The position numbers were made by a program, and so were the translations under genes. The notes beneath the pieces were generated by a model that saw nothing but the letters and a program-made list of their open reading frames with translations, did no database searches and was not told where the DNA came from. Of a stretch of 64,000 nt of DNA, positions 54,918-64,000 are shown piece by piece. Position 1 is the stretch's first letter, and each line of letters begins with the position of its first letter. This DNA is from VAZQ01 sp963840535 (lineage in GTDB: Bacteria; Pseudomonadota; Alphaproteobacteria; Rhizobiales; Xanthobacteraceae), in NCBI GenBank assembly GCA_963840535.1, contig CAWIZJ010000056.1, forward strand, positions 124,001-188,000. Direction: 5' to 3'.

Positions 54918-56450
54918 ATGAGCAGCCAACTCACGGACCAGGAGATTGCCGAGCTGATGCCATCCGAATTGGTGCCGCATCCGACACCGATTCCGACGCA
55001 GATCGTCGCCAGCGACGAGTTCTACCCGGACCCGCAGAACAAGCGACAGAAGGAGGTCGAGGCTCGCCTGCTCACGATGGCCGACGACCTTGCCGGCAAG
55101 CAGGGTGTCGACCGCCGCCGATTCTTCCAGAGCGCCGCCGGCATGGCCGCCTCGTTCGTGGCGATGAACGAGGTCTACGGTCCGCTGTTCGAGGTGAGCC
55201 CGGCGGAAGCCGCGACCCCCGCCATGGCCCAGGAGCGCGCCAACGCGCTCAAGGACCAGTTCATCATGGACATGCATACCCACTTTCTGCGCGACGACAC
55301 GCGCATCATGAACTTCGTCAACATGCGCACGGCGGTTGGCAAGGCCGGCTGGAACAAGCAGCTGGCGGAGAAGGGAACAGACCATCGAGGATCTCAAGTT
55401 CGAGAACTACAAGAAGGAGATGTTCCTCGACAGCGACACCAAGATCTCGCTGGTCTCCTCGGCTCCGTCCGACATACTGGCCGACTGGTTCCTGACCAAC
55501 GAGATGGCGGCGCAGGCACGCGACCGGGTCAACAAGGAGGCCGGCTCGCGCCGCATGATGGCGCATGCGATCTTCACGCCGGGGCAGCCGAACTGGCTGG
55601 AAAATCTGGAGAAGGCACTCGACGCAGGACAAGCCGGAATTCGATCAAGGGCTACACGATCGGCGACAACACGCACAAGAACATCAGCCGCTACCCCTGG
55701 CGCATGGACGACGAGAAGGTCGCCTACAAGGGCTACGAGCTGGCGCTCAAGCACGGCATCAAGAACGTCTGCGTGCACAAGGGCCTGTTCGCGCCCGGGG
55801 TCGAGAAGCAGTTCCCGCATCTGCGCGGGTTCAGCGACGTCGCCGATGTCGGGCAGGCCGCCAAGGACTGGCCGCAGCTCAACTTCGTCATCTACCATTC
55901 GGCCTATCGACACGTCGGCGGCGACCCGAAGGTGGCGCGTGCCGAGTTCGAGCGGACCGGCCGCATCGCGTGGACGAGCGACCTCGCCGACATCCCGGCG
56001 CAATACGGAGTGACCAACGTCTATGGCGACGTCGGGCAGCTGTTCGCGACGACGCTGGTCGCGGAGCCGAACGTCTGCGCGGCGCTCATGGGTATCCTGA
56101 TCAAGGGGCTCGGCGCCGACCACGTGTGCTGGGGCACGGATGCGCTGTGGACCGGTTCTCCGCAATGGCAGATCGAGGGTCTGCGCCGTCTCGAGATCCC
56201 GGAGGACATGCAGAAGAAGCACGGCTTTGCGGCGCTCGGGGCCGCTACCGGTCCAGTCAAGACCGCGATTTTCGGCCTGAACAATGCCAAGCTCTACGGC
56301 ATCGATCCCAAGCGGGCCGAGCTCGAGGTCAAGCAGGACCGGTTTGCCGCCCTCAGGGCGGAATACGAGAAGGAGGGGCCGGCGCGCTCGAACCTGCGCT
56401 ACGGCTACGTGGTGCCGAACGGTCCGGTCGACTATTCGCTGTTCGCGTAG
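54918..56450 (+). CDS. amidohydrolase family protein with a Tat-like segment (two compensating frame breaks)
   Basis: 511 residues. After about 60 polar residues there is a twin-arginine-like stretch (DRRRFFQSAAGMAASFVAMN), then the metal-binding start of an amidohydrolase barrel (FIMDMHTHFLRDDTRIMNFV). Between 55376 and 55628 the correct frame is TIEDLKFENYKKEMFLDSDT and ARDRVNKEAGSRRMMAHAIF. The rest is intact: KNVCVHKGLFAPG, LNFVIYHSAYRHVGG, and DHVCWGTDALWTGSPQWQ with the late metal Asp. The start at 54918 has GGGAGGAGAG upstream. This subgroup's substrate is unknown. An intrinsic terminator follows. Confidence 0.82.
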   Translation: MSSQLTDQEIAELMPSELVPHPTPIPTQIVASDEFYPDPQNKRQKEVEARLLTMADDLAGKQGVDRRRFFQSAAGMAASFVAMNEVYGPLFEVSPAEAATPAMAQERANALKDQFIMDMHTHFLRDDTRIMNFVNMRTAVGKAGWNKQLAEKGTDHRGSQVRELQEGDVPRQRHQDLAGLLGSVRHTGRLVPDQRDGGAGTRPGQQGGRLAPHDGACDLHAGAAELAGKSGEGTRRRTSRNSIKGYTIGDNTHKNISRYPWRMDDEKVAYKGYELALKHGIKNVCVHKGLFAPGVEKQFPHLRGFSDVADVGQAAKDWPQLNFVIYHSAYRHVGGDPKVARAEFERTGRIAWTSDLADIPAQYGVTNVYGDVGQLFATTLVAEPNVCAALMGILIKGLGADHVCWGTDALWTGSPQWQIEGLRRLEIPEDMQKKHGFAALGAATGPVKTAIFGLNNAKLYGIDPKRAELEVKQDRFAALRAEYEKEGPARSNLRYGYVVPNGPVDYSLFA

Positions 56451-56598
56451 TCGCTCGAGCTTTCACAAGGTACGATCCTGCAGGCCGGTGCCCGCAGAAT
56501 TTTTCGGTTCGAACGCGGAACCGGCGGTGGGGGTCGACAATTAACTGGTCTGGGACGAGCTCTTTGACCCTCTGAGCTCTTTAAGTCCCAGACCTCAA

Positions 56599-56623
56599 GC
56601 CCCGCCTCTTGGCGGGGCTTTTT
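56599..56623. terminator. bidirectional intrinsic terminator
   Basis: GCCCCGCC (56599-56606), a four-base loop and GGCGGGGC (56611-56618) are followed by five T residues. It lies between the amidohydrolase end and the end of the leftward small gene at 56630, so it can serve both. A second, weaker inverted repeat (TCTGGGAC at 56549-56556 and GTCCCAGA at 56585-56592) lies just upstream. Confidence 0.8.
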
Positions 56624-56629
56624 CCTGGA

Positions 56630-56818
56630 TCAGGACGTGTGTCCGGGGTCGAGCGGCGAGGGGGTCTGCAGGCGGTTGTCCTCGGTCATCTTGGCGGTAT
56701 CGGCCTTCCCGACTTCGCCGCGCGGCCCGAGGCGCATGCGGGCGATGTCGTCCTCGGTCAGCCGCTCGCCTTCGCGGTTTTGGCGGATCCTTGCTTTCTC
56801 ACGAATGGTTTGGCCCAT
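56630..56818 (-). CDS. small hypothetical protein
   Basis: 62 residues, charged and predicted helical: MGQTIREKARIRQNREGERL, then TEDDIARMRLGPRGEVGKAD. The sequence between start and stop has normal GC3-rich codon use. No family or motif is recognised. It ends at the bidirectional terminator shared with the amidohydrolase. Confidence 0.5.
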   Translation of the reverse strand: MGQTIREKARIRQNREGERLTEDDIARMRLGPRGEVGKADTAKMTEDNRLQTPSPLDPGHTS

Positions 56819-57069
56819 GGCGTTCACCCTCCACTTCACCCGGATGCAAGGTGGCAGGCATCCGGCAGGGGGCCTCGAAAACCCCGCCCTGGTCAAATGG
56901 CGATCGAGGGTGGCTTTTGGCAACCGGGGCCGCTTGCTTTGCGGTCCCCGTTCCCTATATGTGCCTTTAGTGCCGCGTCCCTCCCAGCCCCCCTGCGATA
57001 CGCGGCATGGAAGAAGCCCCGGCAGCGTGAGTTCGCCGGGGCTTCGGCCTCTTCCCGATCACTCGGCGA

Positions 57070-57255
57070 TCATGTCGTTCGAACCAACCGCCGCTGCTGG
57101 CGCGCCTCGCGCAACATCCTGGCGTAATGGCTCTCGCCGGTGACGTTGTAGGTCGTGGGATCGACGGGGCCCAGCACGGCGAAGTCCACGAAGCTGTCGT
57201 TGAGGGGAGTGATCGCGCGTCGGCCATCGAGTGGGCCAGCCGCGTCAACGAAGCC
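57070..57255 (-). CDS. small open frame downstream of a membrane protein
   Basis: About 61 codons on the complement read DGRRAITPLNDSFVDFAVLG, PVDPTTYNVTGESHYARMLR and EARQQRRLVRTT-stop, with good codon bias. There is no start codon in frame; the upstream gene's stop (ATGTAG) immediately precedes it, so a one- to three-base error there could hide its ATG. Function unknown. Confidence 0.35.
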   Translation of the reverse strand, partial: GFVDAAGPLDGRRAITPLNDSFVDFAVLGPVDPTTYNVTGESHYARMLREARQQRRLVRTT

Positions 57256-57261
57256 GGTGAA

Positions 57262-57630
57262 CTACATTCCGAGGAGCGCGAATGCCAGCGCCAGGGCCCA
57301 CATGACGATCGCAATGGCCGCAGTCCACTTGGCGAAGGTGAGATAGGTCTCGCGCAGGACGGTCGAGCTCGCCCATTGCGCGTAGGCCTCCGGGGGGCGA
57401 AGCTCCTTCGGCAGGTAAAGCCACATCTCGGTCCTGCGGTAGTTCTTGGTCAGCGCCTCGCGTGCCTTGAAAATGAGGATCCCCGTCATCAGGGTGGTCA
57501 GAAATCCGCCCGCCTGGAAGGCGGCGCGCGGTTCGAACGACAAGCCGATCATCACGCAGAAGATGGCGAGCGAGCCGAAGCCGCAGGCACGCAGCACCGT
57601 CGCATAGGCGACTTCCCGCATGTGCTCCAT
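57262..57630 (-). CDS. small membrane protein
   Basis: 122 residues from the ATG at 57630. Three hydrophobic segments: VLRACGFGSLAIFCVMIGLS, AFQAGGFLTTLMTGILIF, and WTAAIAIVMWALALAFALLG at the C-terminus. The loop between helices 2 and 3 is basic and aromatic (ALTKNYRRTEMWLYLPKELR). No family is recognised. Confidence 0.65.
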   Translation of the reverse strand: MEHMREVAYATVLRACGFGSLAIFCVMIGLSFEPRAAFQAGGFLTTLMTGILIFKAREALTKNYRRTEMWLYLPKELRPPEAYAQWASSTVLRETYLTFAKWTAAIAIVMWALALAFALLGM

Positions 57631-57833
57631 GCGACCCCTCGATGGAGAACCTGTCCGGCCATCCATCTTGCCCGGAACCGTCCCCCCGCGCCATCACAAG
57701 CGCAGTGTCTTTTGTGGTAGACTTGCAACGGCTGCTCCGGGCCTACCGCGAGGCTCGCGGCGGCTCCCGCCGTATCGGTTGCGCAATGCTACAGCGAATT
57801 GAATGCCACGGCCCCGGAAGCGAACGGAGGAAC

Positions 57834-58214
57834 ATGGGCCGCAGCATTCTCATCGTCGACGACGAGCCGAACATTGTCCGGTCATTGCAGTTCCTCATGA
57901 CGCAGGCCGGCTACGAGGTGCGAGTGGCGCGCGACGGCGAGCAGGCGCTGGACGAGATCGCCAGGAGCCAGCCGGACCTGGTGCTGCTCGATGCCATGAT
58001 GCCCAAGCGCGACGGCTTCGATGTGTGCCAGACCATCAGGGCAAATCCGCGCTGGGCCGGCGTCCGCATCATCATGCTGACGGCCAAGGGCCGCGAGATC
58101 GAGCGCGAGAAGGGCATGGCCATGGGCGCCGATGATTACATCACCAAGCCGTTCTCGACCAAGGAGGTGGTGGCGCAGGTCGAGAAAGTGCTGGGCGCAG
58201 CGAAGGATCGCGCG
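57834..58214 (+). CDS. CheY-like response regulator, read in frame into the next gene
   Basis: Residues 1-120 form a receiver domain: ILIVDDEPNI (acidic pocket), LVLLDAMMPKRDG (phospho-acceptor Asp), IIMLTAKG (Thr) and DDYITKPFSTKE (Lys). There is no output domain. The ATG at 57834 has CGGAGG upstream. No stop separates it from the exonuclease gene; an in-frame ATG at 58215 with TGA in the other frames (CGATGAATGA) suggests two overlapping genes fused by a one-base indel, though a natural fusion cannot be excluded. It likely takes phosphate from the symporter-kinase downstream. Confidence 0.75.
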
Positions 58215-60364
58215 ATGAATGAGCGGGCTCGAAAGGGCGTCGCGCCGGTGCGGCTGAATGTGCTGGTGCCGCTCGTGCTCGCTGCGCTTGCCGGGGCGTG
58301 TTTCCTGGTCGTGGCCGCAGTGCTGGGGTCGCTCACGCGGGCCAGCGGCCCCATCGAGGACCACCTGCCGCGCATCGGTTCCCTCATATTGGCGAGCTTT
58401 GGCGGCATGGTGGTGTTGTTCTCGGCCGCCTGGGCGGTTCTTCACGTGTGGGTGGTGCGGCCGATCCGTACCTTGACCGGCGAAGCGGAGACGCTGGCCC
58501 TGACCCAGCAAAGTCGCGCGCTGCTGATGCCGCCGCGCCATGCGCTCGAGCGGCTGCCGCGGGCGGTCGAGCAACTCGCGCAGAAGCTCGCCGCAGCGCG
58601 CGGCGGGACGGCCGAGGCGATTGCCGCTGCAACGCAGCGCGCGGAGGAACAGAAGAGCTGGCTCGAGGCGATCCTGCTCGATCTGACCGAGGGAATCATC
58701 GTCTGCAATCTCGACCACCGTATCCTGCTGTACAATCAGGCGGCGGCCCGGATTCTCAACATGCGCGAGGCGCTGGGCCTGGGGCGGTCGCTGTTCGGGC
58801 TGCTCACCGCGGAGCCGCTCCTGCAGACGCTCGAGCTGCTGCAACAGGGGCAGCCGAGCCGAGCGGGGTCCGCAGGCGGCGGTGCGGACGAGCGGGAGCA
58901 GCAGAGCCATCGCTTCGTGTGCGCGACTGTCGATGTCGGAACCCTGCTGGAGACCCGCATGAGCCTGGTGCGGCAGCCCTCCGGGGCCGCCTCCGGCTAC
59001 GTCCTGTCGTTTGCGGATATCGGGCCGCAGATCGAGAACCTGGCGTTGCGCGATGCCATCCTGCGCGAGACCATGGTCGAATGGCGTCGCCCGCTGGCGA
59101 ATCTCAGAGCCGCGGTCGAGACACTGTTCGCCAATCCGACGCTCAAGGATGCGGACCGCGCGGCGTTCGAGGAGATCATCGCCAAGGAGGTGGAGAATCT
59201 CAATGACCGCTTCCTCGCGGCGTCGCGCCGCTACGAGCGGCTCACCGCCGGCCCCTGGCCGATGTCCGACATCCATTCGCTCGATCTGTTCAGGGTGTTG
59301 CAGCGCCACCTTTCCGAAGTCGACGGGATCGAGCTCACCCCGGTCGGCATGCCGCTTTGGCTCCAGGCCGACAGCCACTCCCTGATCCTTGCGCTCGAGC
59401 ACTTGACCCGGGAGCTGGCGCGCTACACCGGCAAACTCGCATTCGACATCGAGGCGATGGCCGGGGAAAACTACGGTTATGTCGAGATCGCCTGGGAGGG
59501 AACGCCGATTCCTTCCGCGGCAATCGAGGGCTGGCTCGATGAACCGCTCAAGGGCACCATCGCCAACCGCAAGGCCCGACAAATCCTGGAGCGGCACGGC
59601 AGCGACCTCTGGAGCAAGACAAAAGGGGAGGGCGCGGCCTGCCTGAGATTGCCGTTGCGCCTGTCCGAGCGTCGGCAGATCGCCAAGTCACCGGCTGCGC
59701 CACGGCCGGAATACTACGATTTCGACCTGTTCAAGATCACCGACACCGCGCTCGCCGATAGGCCGCTCAAGAGCTTGCGCTACGTCGTGTTCGATACCGA
59801 AACCACCGGGTTGAGGCCGTCGGAAGGCGACGAGCTCATCGCGATCGCCGCGGTGCGCATCGTCAACGGGCGCATCCTCACCGGCGAGACTTTCGAGCGC
59901 CTGATCAATCCCGGCCGCTCGATCCCGGCCTCGAGCGTGCGCATTCACGGCATCACCGAGGACATGGCGCGTGACAAGCCGCCGGCGCGCATCGTGCTGC
60001 CCAGTTCAAGAATTTCGTCGGCGACGGGGTCCTCATTGCCTGGAATGCCGCCTTCGACATGCGCTTTCTCGAGCTCAAGCAGGATGAGGCGGGTGTGCAA
60101 TTCAACAATCCGGTTCTCGATGCGCTGCTGCTGTCCATCTACGTGAGCGAGGACCCGATCAATCATTCGCTGATGGCGACGGCGGAGCGTCTGGGTGTCG
60201 TGGTCACCGGCCGCCATACCGCGCTCGGCGATGCCATGGCAGCGGCGGCGATCTGGGTGAAGCTCATGGACCTGCTGGAGGCGCGCGGCATACGGACGTT
60301 GGGTCAGGCCTACAGGATTTCGAGCCGGCTGGTCGCCGAGCGCCGGCAGCTCGCGCAGTTCTGA
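58215..60364 (+). CDS. membrane PAS / kinase-like / DnaQ-type 3'-5' exonuclease (frame break)
   Basis: About 716 residues. Two membrane helices (VLVPLVLAALAGACFLVVAA and ILASFGGMVVLFSAAWAVLH), a HAMP-like linker, and a PAS domain (LDLTEGIIVCNLDHRILLYN). Next is a degenerate kinase core: a dimerisation-like helix without the phospho-acceptor His (VEWRRPLANLRAAVETLF) and a relic ATP lobe ending GEGAACLRLPLRL. The C-terminus is a DEDDh exonuclease: VVFDTETTGLRPSEGDELIA (ExoI), LIAWNAAFDMRFLELK (ExoII), GRHTALGDAMAAA (ExoIII). The frame changes near 60000. It would couple a signal sensed at the membrane to nuclease activity; the substrate is unknown. Confidence 0.82.
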
Positions 60365-60413
60365 TGGCCGCCGCCGCGGCGCGATCGCGGCACGCACGAC
60401 CAGGAGTGAACGC

Positions 60414-60929
60414 ATGTCCCGACCCGGACTTACCCACGAGCGGCTGGTCGCGCTGTTCCTGCTCGGCCTGCTTCTGTTCACGCCGCCGTTCCTCGGCATC
60501 TTCAATACGCCCGACCGCATTCTCGGCCTTCCCACTCTCTATCTTTACCTGTTCGCGTCCTGGACGCTGCTCATCGTGCTGGTTGCGGTGGTGATCGAAA
60601 GCTCGGATCCCGACGAGGAGCCGGCCACGACGGCCGAGACGCCGCCCGACGGCTCGGAGGTGACGAGCGACGGACCGGCGCTTGAGGGGGACGCATGCTC
60701 AACGCGCCGACCATCGTCATCATCGCGTTCCTTTATCTGTGCCTGCTGTTCGCCATTGCCTATTACGGCGACAAGCGTGCGGACCGCGGCCGGAGCATCA
60801 TCGCCAATCCGTACATCTATGCGCTGTCGATCGCCGTCTATTGCACGTCCTGGACGTTCTACGGCAGCGTCGGCCGCGCCGCCTCCAGCGGCGTCGGCTT
60901 TCTGCCGATCTATATCGGCCCGACCCTGA
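60414..60929 (+). CDS. small two-helix membrane protein preceding the symporter-kinase
   Basis: From the ATG at 60414 (AGGAGTG upstream) about 90 residues are convincing: helix 1 LVALFLLGLLLFTPPFLGIF, helix 2 LYLFASWTLLIVLVAVVIES, then an acidic tail (SSDPDEEPATTAETPPDGSE). The frame stays open to 60929, but beyond about 60700 it overlaps the symporter-kinase in the wrong frame, so the real stop has probably been lost to a one-base error near 60690. Small proteins like this often partner with symporter-kinases. Confidence 0.6.
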   Translation: MSRPGLTHERLVALFLLGLLLFTPPFLGIFNTPDRILGLPTLYLYLFASWTLLIVLVAVVIESSDPDEEPATTAETPPDGSEVTSDGPALEGDACSTRRPSSSSRSFICACCSPLPITATSVRTAAGASSPIRTSMRCRSPSIARPGRSTAASAAPPPAASAFCRSISARP

Positions 60930-63492
60930 CTTTCATTCTGGGCTGGTACCTGATCCGCAAGATCATTCGCATCAGCAAGGTCAACCGCATCACCTCGATC
61001 GCCGATTTCATCGCCTCGCGCTACGGCAAGAGCTCCAATCTCGGCGGCCTGGTGACGATCATCGCAGTGGTCGGAATTCTTCCGTACATCTCGCTGCAGC
61101 TCAAAGCGATCTCCATGAGCTTCTCGGTGCTGCTCGGCTATCCGGAGATCGTCATGCCGGCGCAATCAGGTTCCACGCCGATCCTGCAGGACACCGCGCT
61201 TTACGTCGCCCTCATCATGGCGGCGTTCGCCATCCTGTTCGGGACGCGGCACATCGATGCGAGCGAGCACCACGAGGGGATGGTCGCGGCGATCGCCTTC
61301 GAGTCGGTGGTCAAGCTGCTCGCGTTCCTGGCCGTAGGGATATTCGTCACCTACGGGGTGTATCAGGGATTTGGCGACCTGTTCTCGCGCGCCGCTGCCT
61401 CGGGCGATCTGGCCAAGCTGTTCACCATCGATGCCAGGCACCGGCTACACCAGCTGGATCTCGCTCACCCTGCTCGCCATGCTGGCGATCTTCGTATTGC
61501 CGCGACAGTTCCAGGTGCTCGTGGTCGAGAACGTCGACGAGCGGCACGTCAAGAAGGCGGTCTGGCTGTTTCCCCTCTATCTGCTGCTTATCAATGTCTT
61601 CGTGCTGCCGATCGCCTTCGGCGGCCTGCTCCATTTCCCGCGCGGCAGCGTGGACGCCGACACATTCGTGCTGGCGCTGCCGATGGCCGAGCACCAGCAG
61701 ACGATTGCGCTGCTTGCCTTCATCGGCGGGCTTTCCGCCGCGACCGGCATGATCATCGTCGAGACCGTCGCGCTGAGCACCATGGTGTGCAACGACCTCG
61801 TCATGCCGACGCTGCTCCGGTTCGGCCGCCTGCATCTGTCGGAGCGCCGCGATCTGACTGGCGTGCTGCTGGCGATCCGGCGCGGGGCCATCGTGGTGAT
61901 CGTGCTGCTCGGCTACGCGTATGTGCGGCTCATCGGCGAGACCTATGCGCTTGTCACCATCGGGCTGGTCTCCTTCGTGGCGGCCGCGCAATTCGCGCCG
62001 GCGATCATCGGGGGCATTTTTTGGACCGGGGCGACCCGGGCGGGGGCGCTGGCCGGGCTTACCGGCGGCTTTGTGGTCTGGATCTACACGCTGCTGTTGC
62101 CGTCCTTCGCCCGCTCCGGCTGGATCGCCGAGAGCTTCGTGAACGAGGGCCCATTCGGCGTCGCCCTGTTGCGTCCGTACGAGCTGTTCGGTCTTTCCGG
62201 CCTCGATTCGATCGCCCATGCCGTGTTCTGGACGATGGTCGTCAATGTCGGGCTTTATGTCGCGGTCTCGCTGGTGACCTCGCAGACCATCATCGAGCGC
62301 AGCCAAGCCAACCAGTTCGTGGACATCTTCGGCCGAGGGGCCGCCGGAGAACGGATTTGGCGCGGTCGGGCGACGATCGGAGATTTGCGGCGTCTGCTCG
62401 CCCGCTTCATCGGCGAGCCGCTGACCGAGGCGGCATTCCAGCGCTTTGCGCGCGAGCGCAACCGCGGCCTCGACGACGCGAGCCCGGCGGATGCCGATAT
62501 CGTGTCCTATGTCGAGCGCCAGCTCGCGGGCGCCATCGGCGCGTCCTCGGCGCGCATCATGGTCGCCTCGGTGCTGCGGGAGGAAATGCACGATATCGAC
62601 GAGGTCATGCAGATCCTGGACGAGGCCTCCGAGCTCATCGTTTACAGCCGGCGGCTGGAGGAAAAGAGCCAGGAGCTCGAAACCGCGACCAACGAGCTGA
62701 GAGCCGCGAACGAGCGGCTCAAGGAGCTCGACAAGCTCAAGGACGATTTCGTGACCACGGTAAGCCACGAGTTGAGGACGCCGCTCACCTCGATCCGCTC
62801 ATTCAGCGAGATCGTGCACGACAATCCGCAATTTGCCGATCGAGGAGCGCCGCGAGTTTCTGCAGATCATCGTGCAGGAGAGCGAGCGCCTCACCCGGCT
62901 GCTCAACGACATCCTCGATCTGGCCAAGATGGAGGCGGGCAAGATCGAATGGCATATGGCCGATATCGCGCCGCGCGCCGTCATCGAGCAGGCGCTCGCC
63001 GCCACCAAGGGACTGTTTCGCAAGCACGGCAAGGTGCAACTCAAGACCGCGCTCGAGGACGATCTTCCGATCATTCATGTCGATGCCGACCGGCTGATGC
63101 AGGTGATCGTCAATCTCATCTCCAACGCCGTGAAGTTTTCCGACAAGGAGAAAGGCTGGGTGCGCCTCGAGGCGCGGCGCGAGAACGGCGCGTTGCGCGT
63201 CAATGTGCGCGACAACGGCATCGGCATAGACCGGAAGGACCACGAGAAAATCTTCGAGCGCTTCCAGCAGGCGGGCAGCACCCTCACCGGCAAGCCGGCC
63301 GGAACCGGGCTCGGCCTCCCGATATCGCGCGAGATCCTCCGGCACTTCAACGGCGAGATCTGGGTCGAAAGCGAGATCGGCAAGGGCGCGACCTTTTCAT
63401 TCCGCATTCCGGCTGCCGGGGCGACTGACGCGATCGCCGCGCCGCCGAGAGCCACCGCGCTCGAGACCGTGAAGCGTCGCAGGCGAGCGTGA
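60695..63492 (+). CDS. sodium:solute symporter-histidine kinase fusion, CbrA-like (two frame breaks)
   Basis: About 932 residues. The first roughly 500 form a 12-13-helix sodium:solute symporter domain (AVYCTSWTFYGSVGRAASSG, RITSIADFIASRYGKSSNLG, MIIVETVALSTMVCNDLVMP). A coiled-coil follows (EEKSQELETATNELRAANER), then HisKA with the phospho-acceptor in VTTVSHELRTPLTSIRSF. The ATPase has LISNAVKFSDKE (N), RDNGIGIDRKD (G1) and GTGLGLPISREI (G2). The frame changes near 61435 and 62838. Such proteins sense a transported solute and phosphorylate a regulator, probably the receiver encoded upstream. Confidence 0.88.
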
Positions 63493-63524
63493 GCGGCACG
63501 CCATGACGCTGCTCCTGACTGCCG

Positions 63525-64000
63525 TCAGGGCACGCTGGAGAGATCGGCTTCCAGCGTATTGCGCACGTTGACGATGCCCGCAGGCAGGCCACCAGGTGGT
63601 CCTTCTCGCGCTTGCTCAGGCGCTCCTCGGGCACGAAGTCGCCGATGTCGCGCCCCGCCGCGAAATCCTCGACCTGTTGGCGCAACAGCAGCCGCGAGAT
63701 GAGCTCAAACGCGTCCTTGAGATTATCGTGATCGTCGGGATGCAGGGCGCCTTTCGCCAAGAGTCTGTCGAGCCGCGCGAGCGTCGAAGTCTCCGGCAGC
63801 CCCGCCCGCAGCGACAGCAGCCGCGCAGCTTCCACCAAGGGCAAGCTGCCGCGCAGCTTCAGATTGATCATTCCCGGCCGGTCCTGCTTGTCGCGCTCGC
63901 TCCTGAGCCGCCCGAACCAGCCGAGCGCGGCGCCGTGGTCGGCTTCGATGGCGAACAGGTCCTTGACGAAGGTCGGGCTCTTGGCGATCGCCTGCATGAC
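63525..64000 (-). CDS. DUF294-family protein, C-terminal part (cut by window edge)
   Basis: On the complement the sequence reads INLKLRGSLPLVEAARLLSL, LDRLLAKGALHPDDHDNLKD, AFELISRLLLRQQVEDFAAG and LSKREKDHLVACLRAGIVNV, ending near LEADLSSVP-stop at 63525. One frame change near 63578 is needed. This is the C-terminal substrate-binding part of the DUF294 nucleotidyltransferase-like / CBS proteins that sit beside DnaQ exonucleases and symporter-kinases. The N-terminal CBS and transferase domains lie beyond 64000. It is convergent with the symporter-kinase. Confidence 0.75.

Noticed and set aside
57882..59597. A 571-codon open frame antisense to the response regulator/exonuclease
   Set aside because: Shadow frame; the sense strand carries well-known domains.

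Overview
The window is GC-rich chromosomal DNA from an alphaproteobacterium, most likely order Hyphomicrobiales (Bradyrhizobiaceae/Xanthobacteraceae-like). The pointers are the yidD / IscU-like / folE / hisI neighbourhood, many Bug-type (TctC) and ABC_sub_bind solute receptors without partner permeases, paired DUF1801 genes, small CxxC proteins, and a sodium:solute symporter-histidine kinase next to a DnaQ-type exonuclease and a DUF294 protein. This placement is inferred from gene content only.

Layout. 0-9.5 kb: a truncated secreted protein, a cyclic-nucleotide-binding protein, a kinase relic, an SGNH hydrolase running into a broken mechanosensitive-channel relic, a rhomboid protease, a CBS protein, a flavin reductase/nitroreductase pair and thrS. 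9.7-14.6 kb: a transglutaminase, then a ThDP-dependent enzyme plus Bug receptor transcribed divergently from an AraC regulator. 15-19.7 kb: a Sel1-like protein, yidD, a ClpP-fold periplasmic protein, an IscU-like scaffold, folE and hisI. 19.7-29.1 kb: a catabolic block of CoA ester lyase, MaoC dehydratase, P450, PanB paralog, alpha/beta hydrolase, Rieske oxygenase, zinc dehydrogenase and FAD monooxygenase, most of them carrying frame breaks. 29.1-31.6 kb: nadK and cutA, with a 1.3 kb segment lodged in the 5' end of cutA. 31.7-38.4 kb: two DUF1801 genes around a pair of palindromic elements, two Bug receptors and two ABC_sub_bind receptors. 38.6-44.8 kb: a cobalamin riboswitch followed by btuB-btuF-btuC-btuD and a fifth, uncharacterised gene, a complete vitamin B12 uptake operon. 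44.8-53.5 kb: decayed receptor copies, a sorbosone-dehydrogenase-like protein, an IS110/IS1111 element, an LCCL protein, an IS630 element and small zinc-binding proteins. 53.7-57.7 kb: tRNA-Thr(UGU), a winged-helix protein, an RTX C-terminal relic, an amidohydrolase and small proteins. 57.8-64 kb: a signalling locus of response regulator, membrane PAS-exonuclease, symporter-histidine kinase and DUF294 protein.

The dominant oddity is single-base frame breaks. About twenty otherwise well-conserved genes switch frame once to several times with no missing sequence, while thrS, folE, nadK and btuFCD are intact. Most of these are probably uncorrected sequencing or assembly indels, and coordinates below span the whole gene with the break noted. 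Other lesions look biological: truncated receptor copies, the mechanosensitive-channel and RTX relics, the interrupted cutA, and a slippery A8 run in the IS630 transposase that fits programmed frameshifting.

The best candidates for something new are the element-like insertion that rebuilds the cutA 5' end, the twin CTAG-bounded palindromes that resemble IS630 ends, the PanB paralog lacking the catalytic glutamate inside the oxygenase cluster, the fifth gene of the B12 operon, and the kinase-like membrane exonuclease next to a transporter-kinase.
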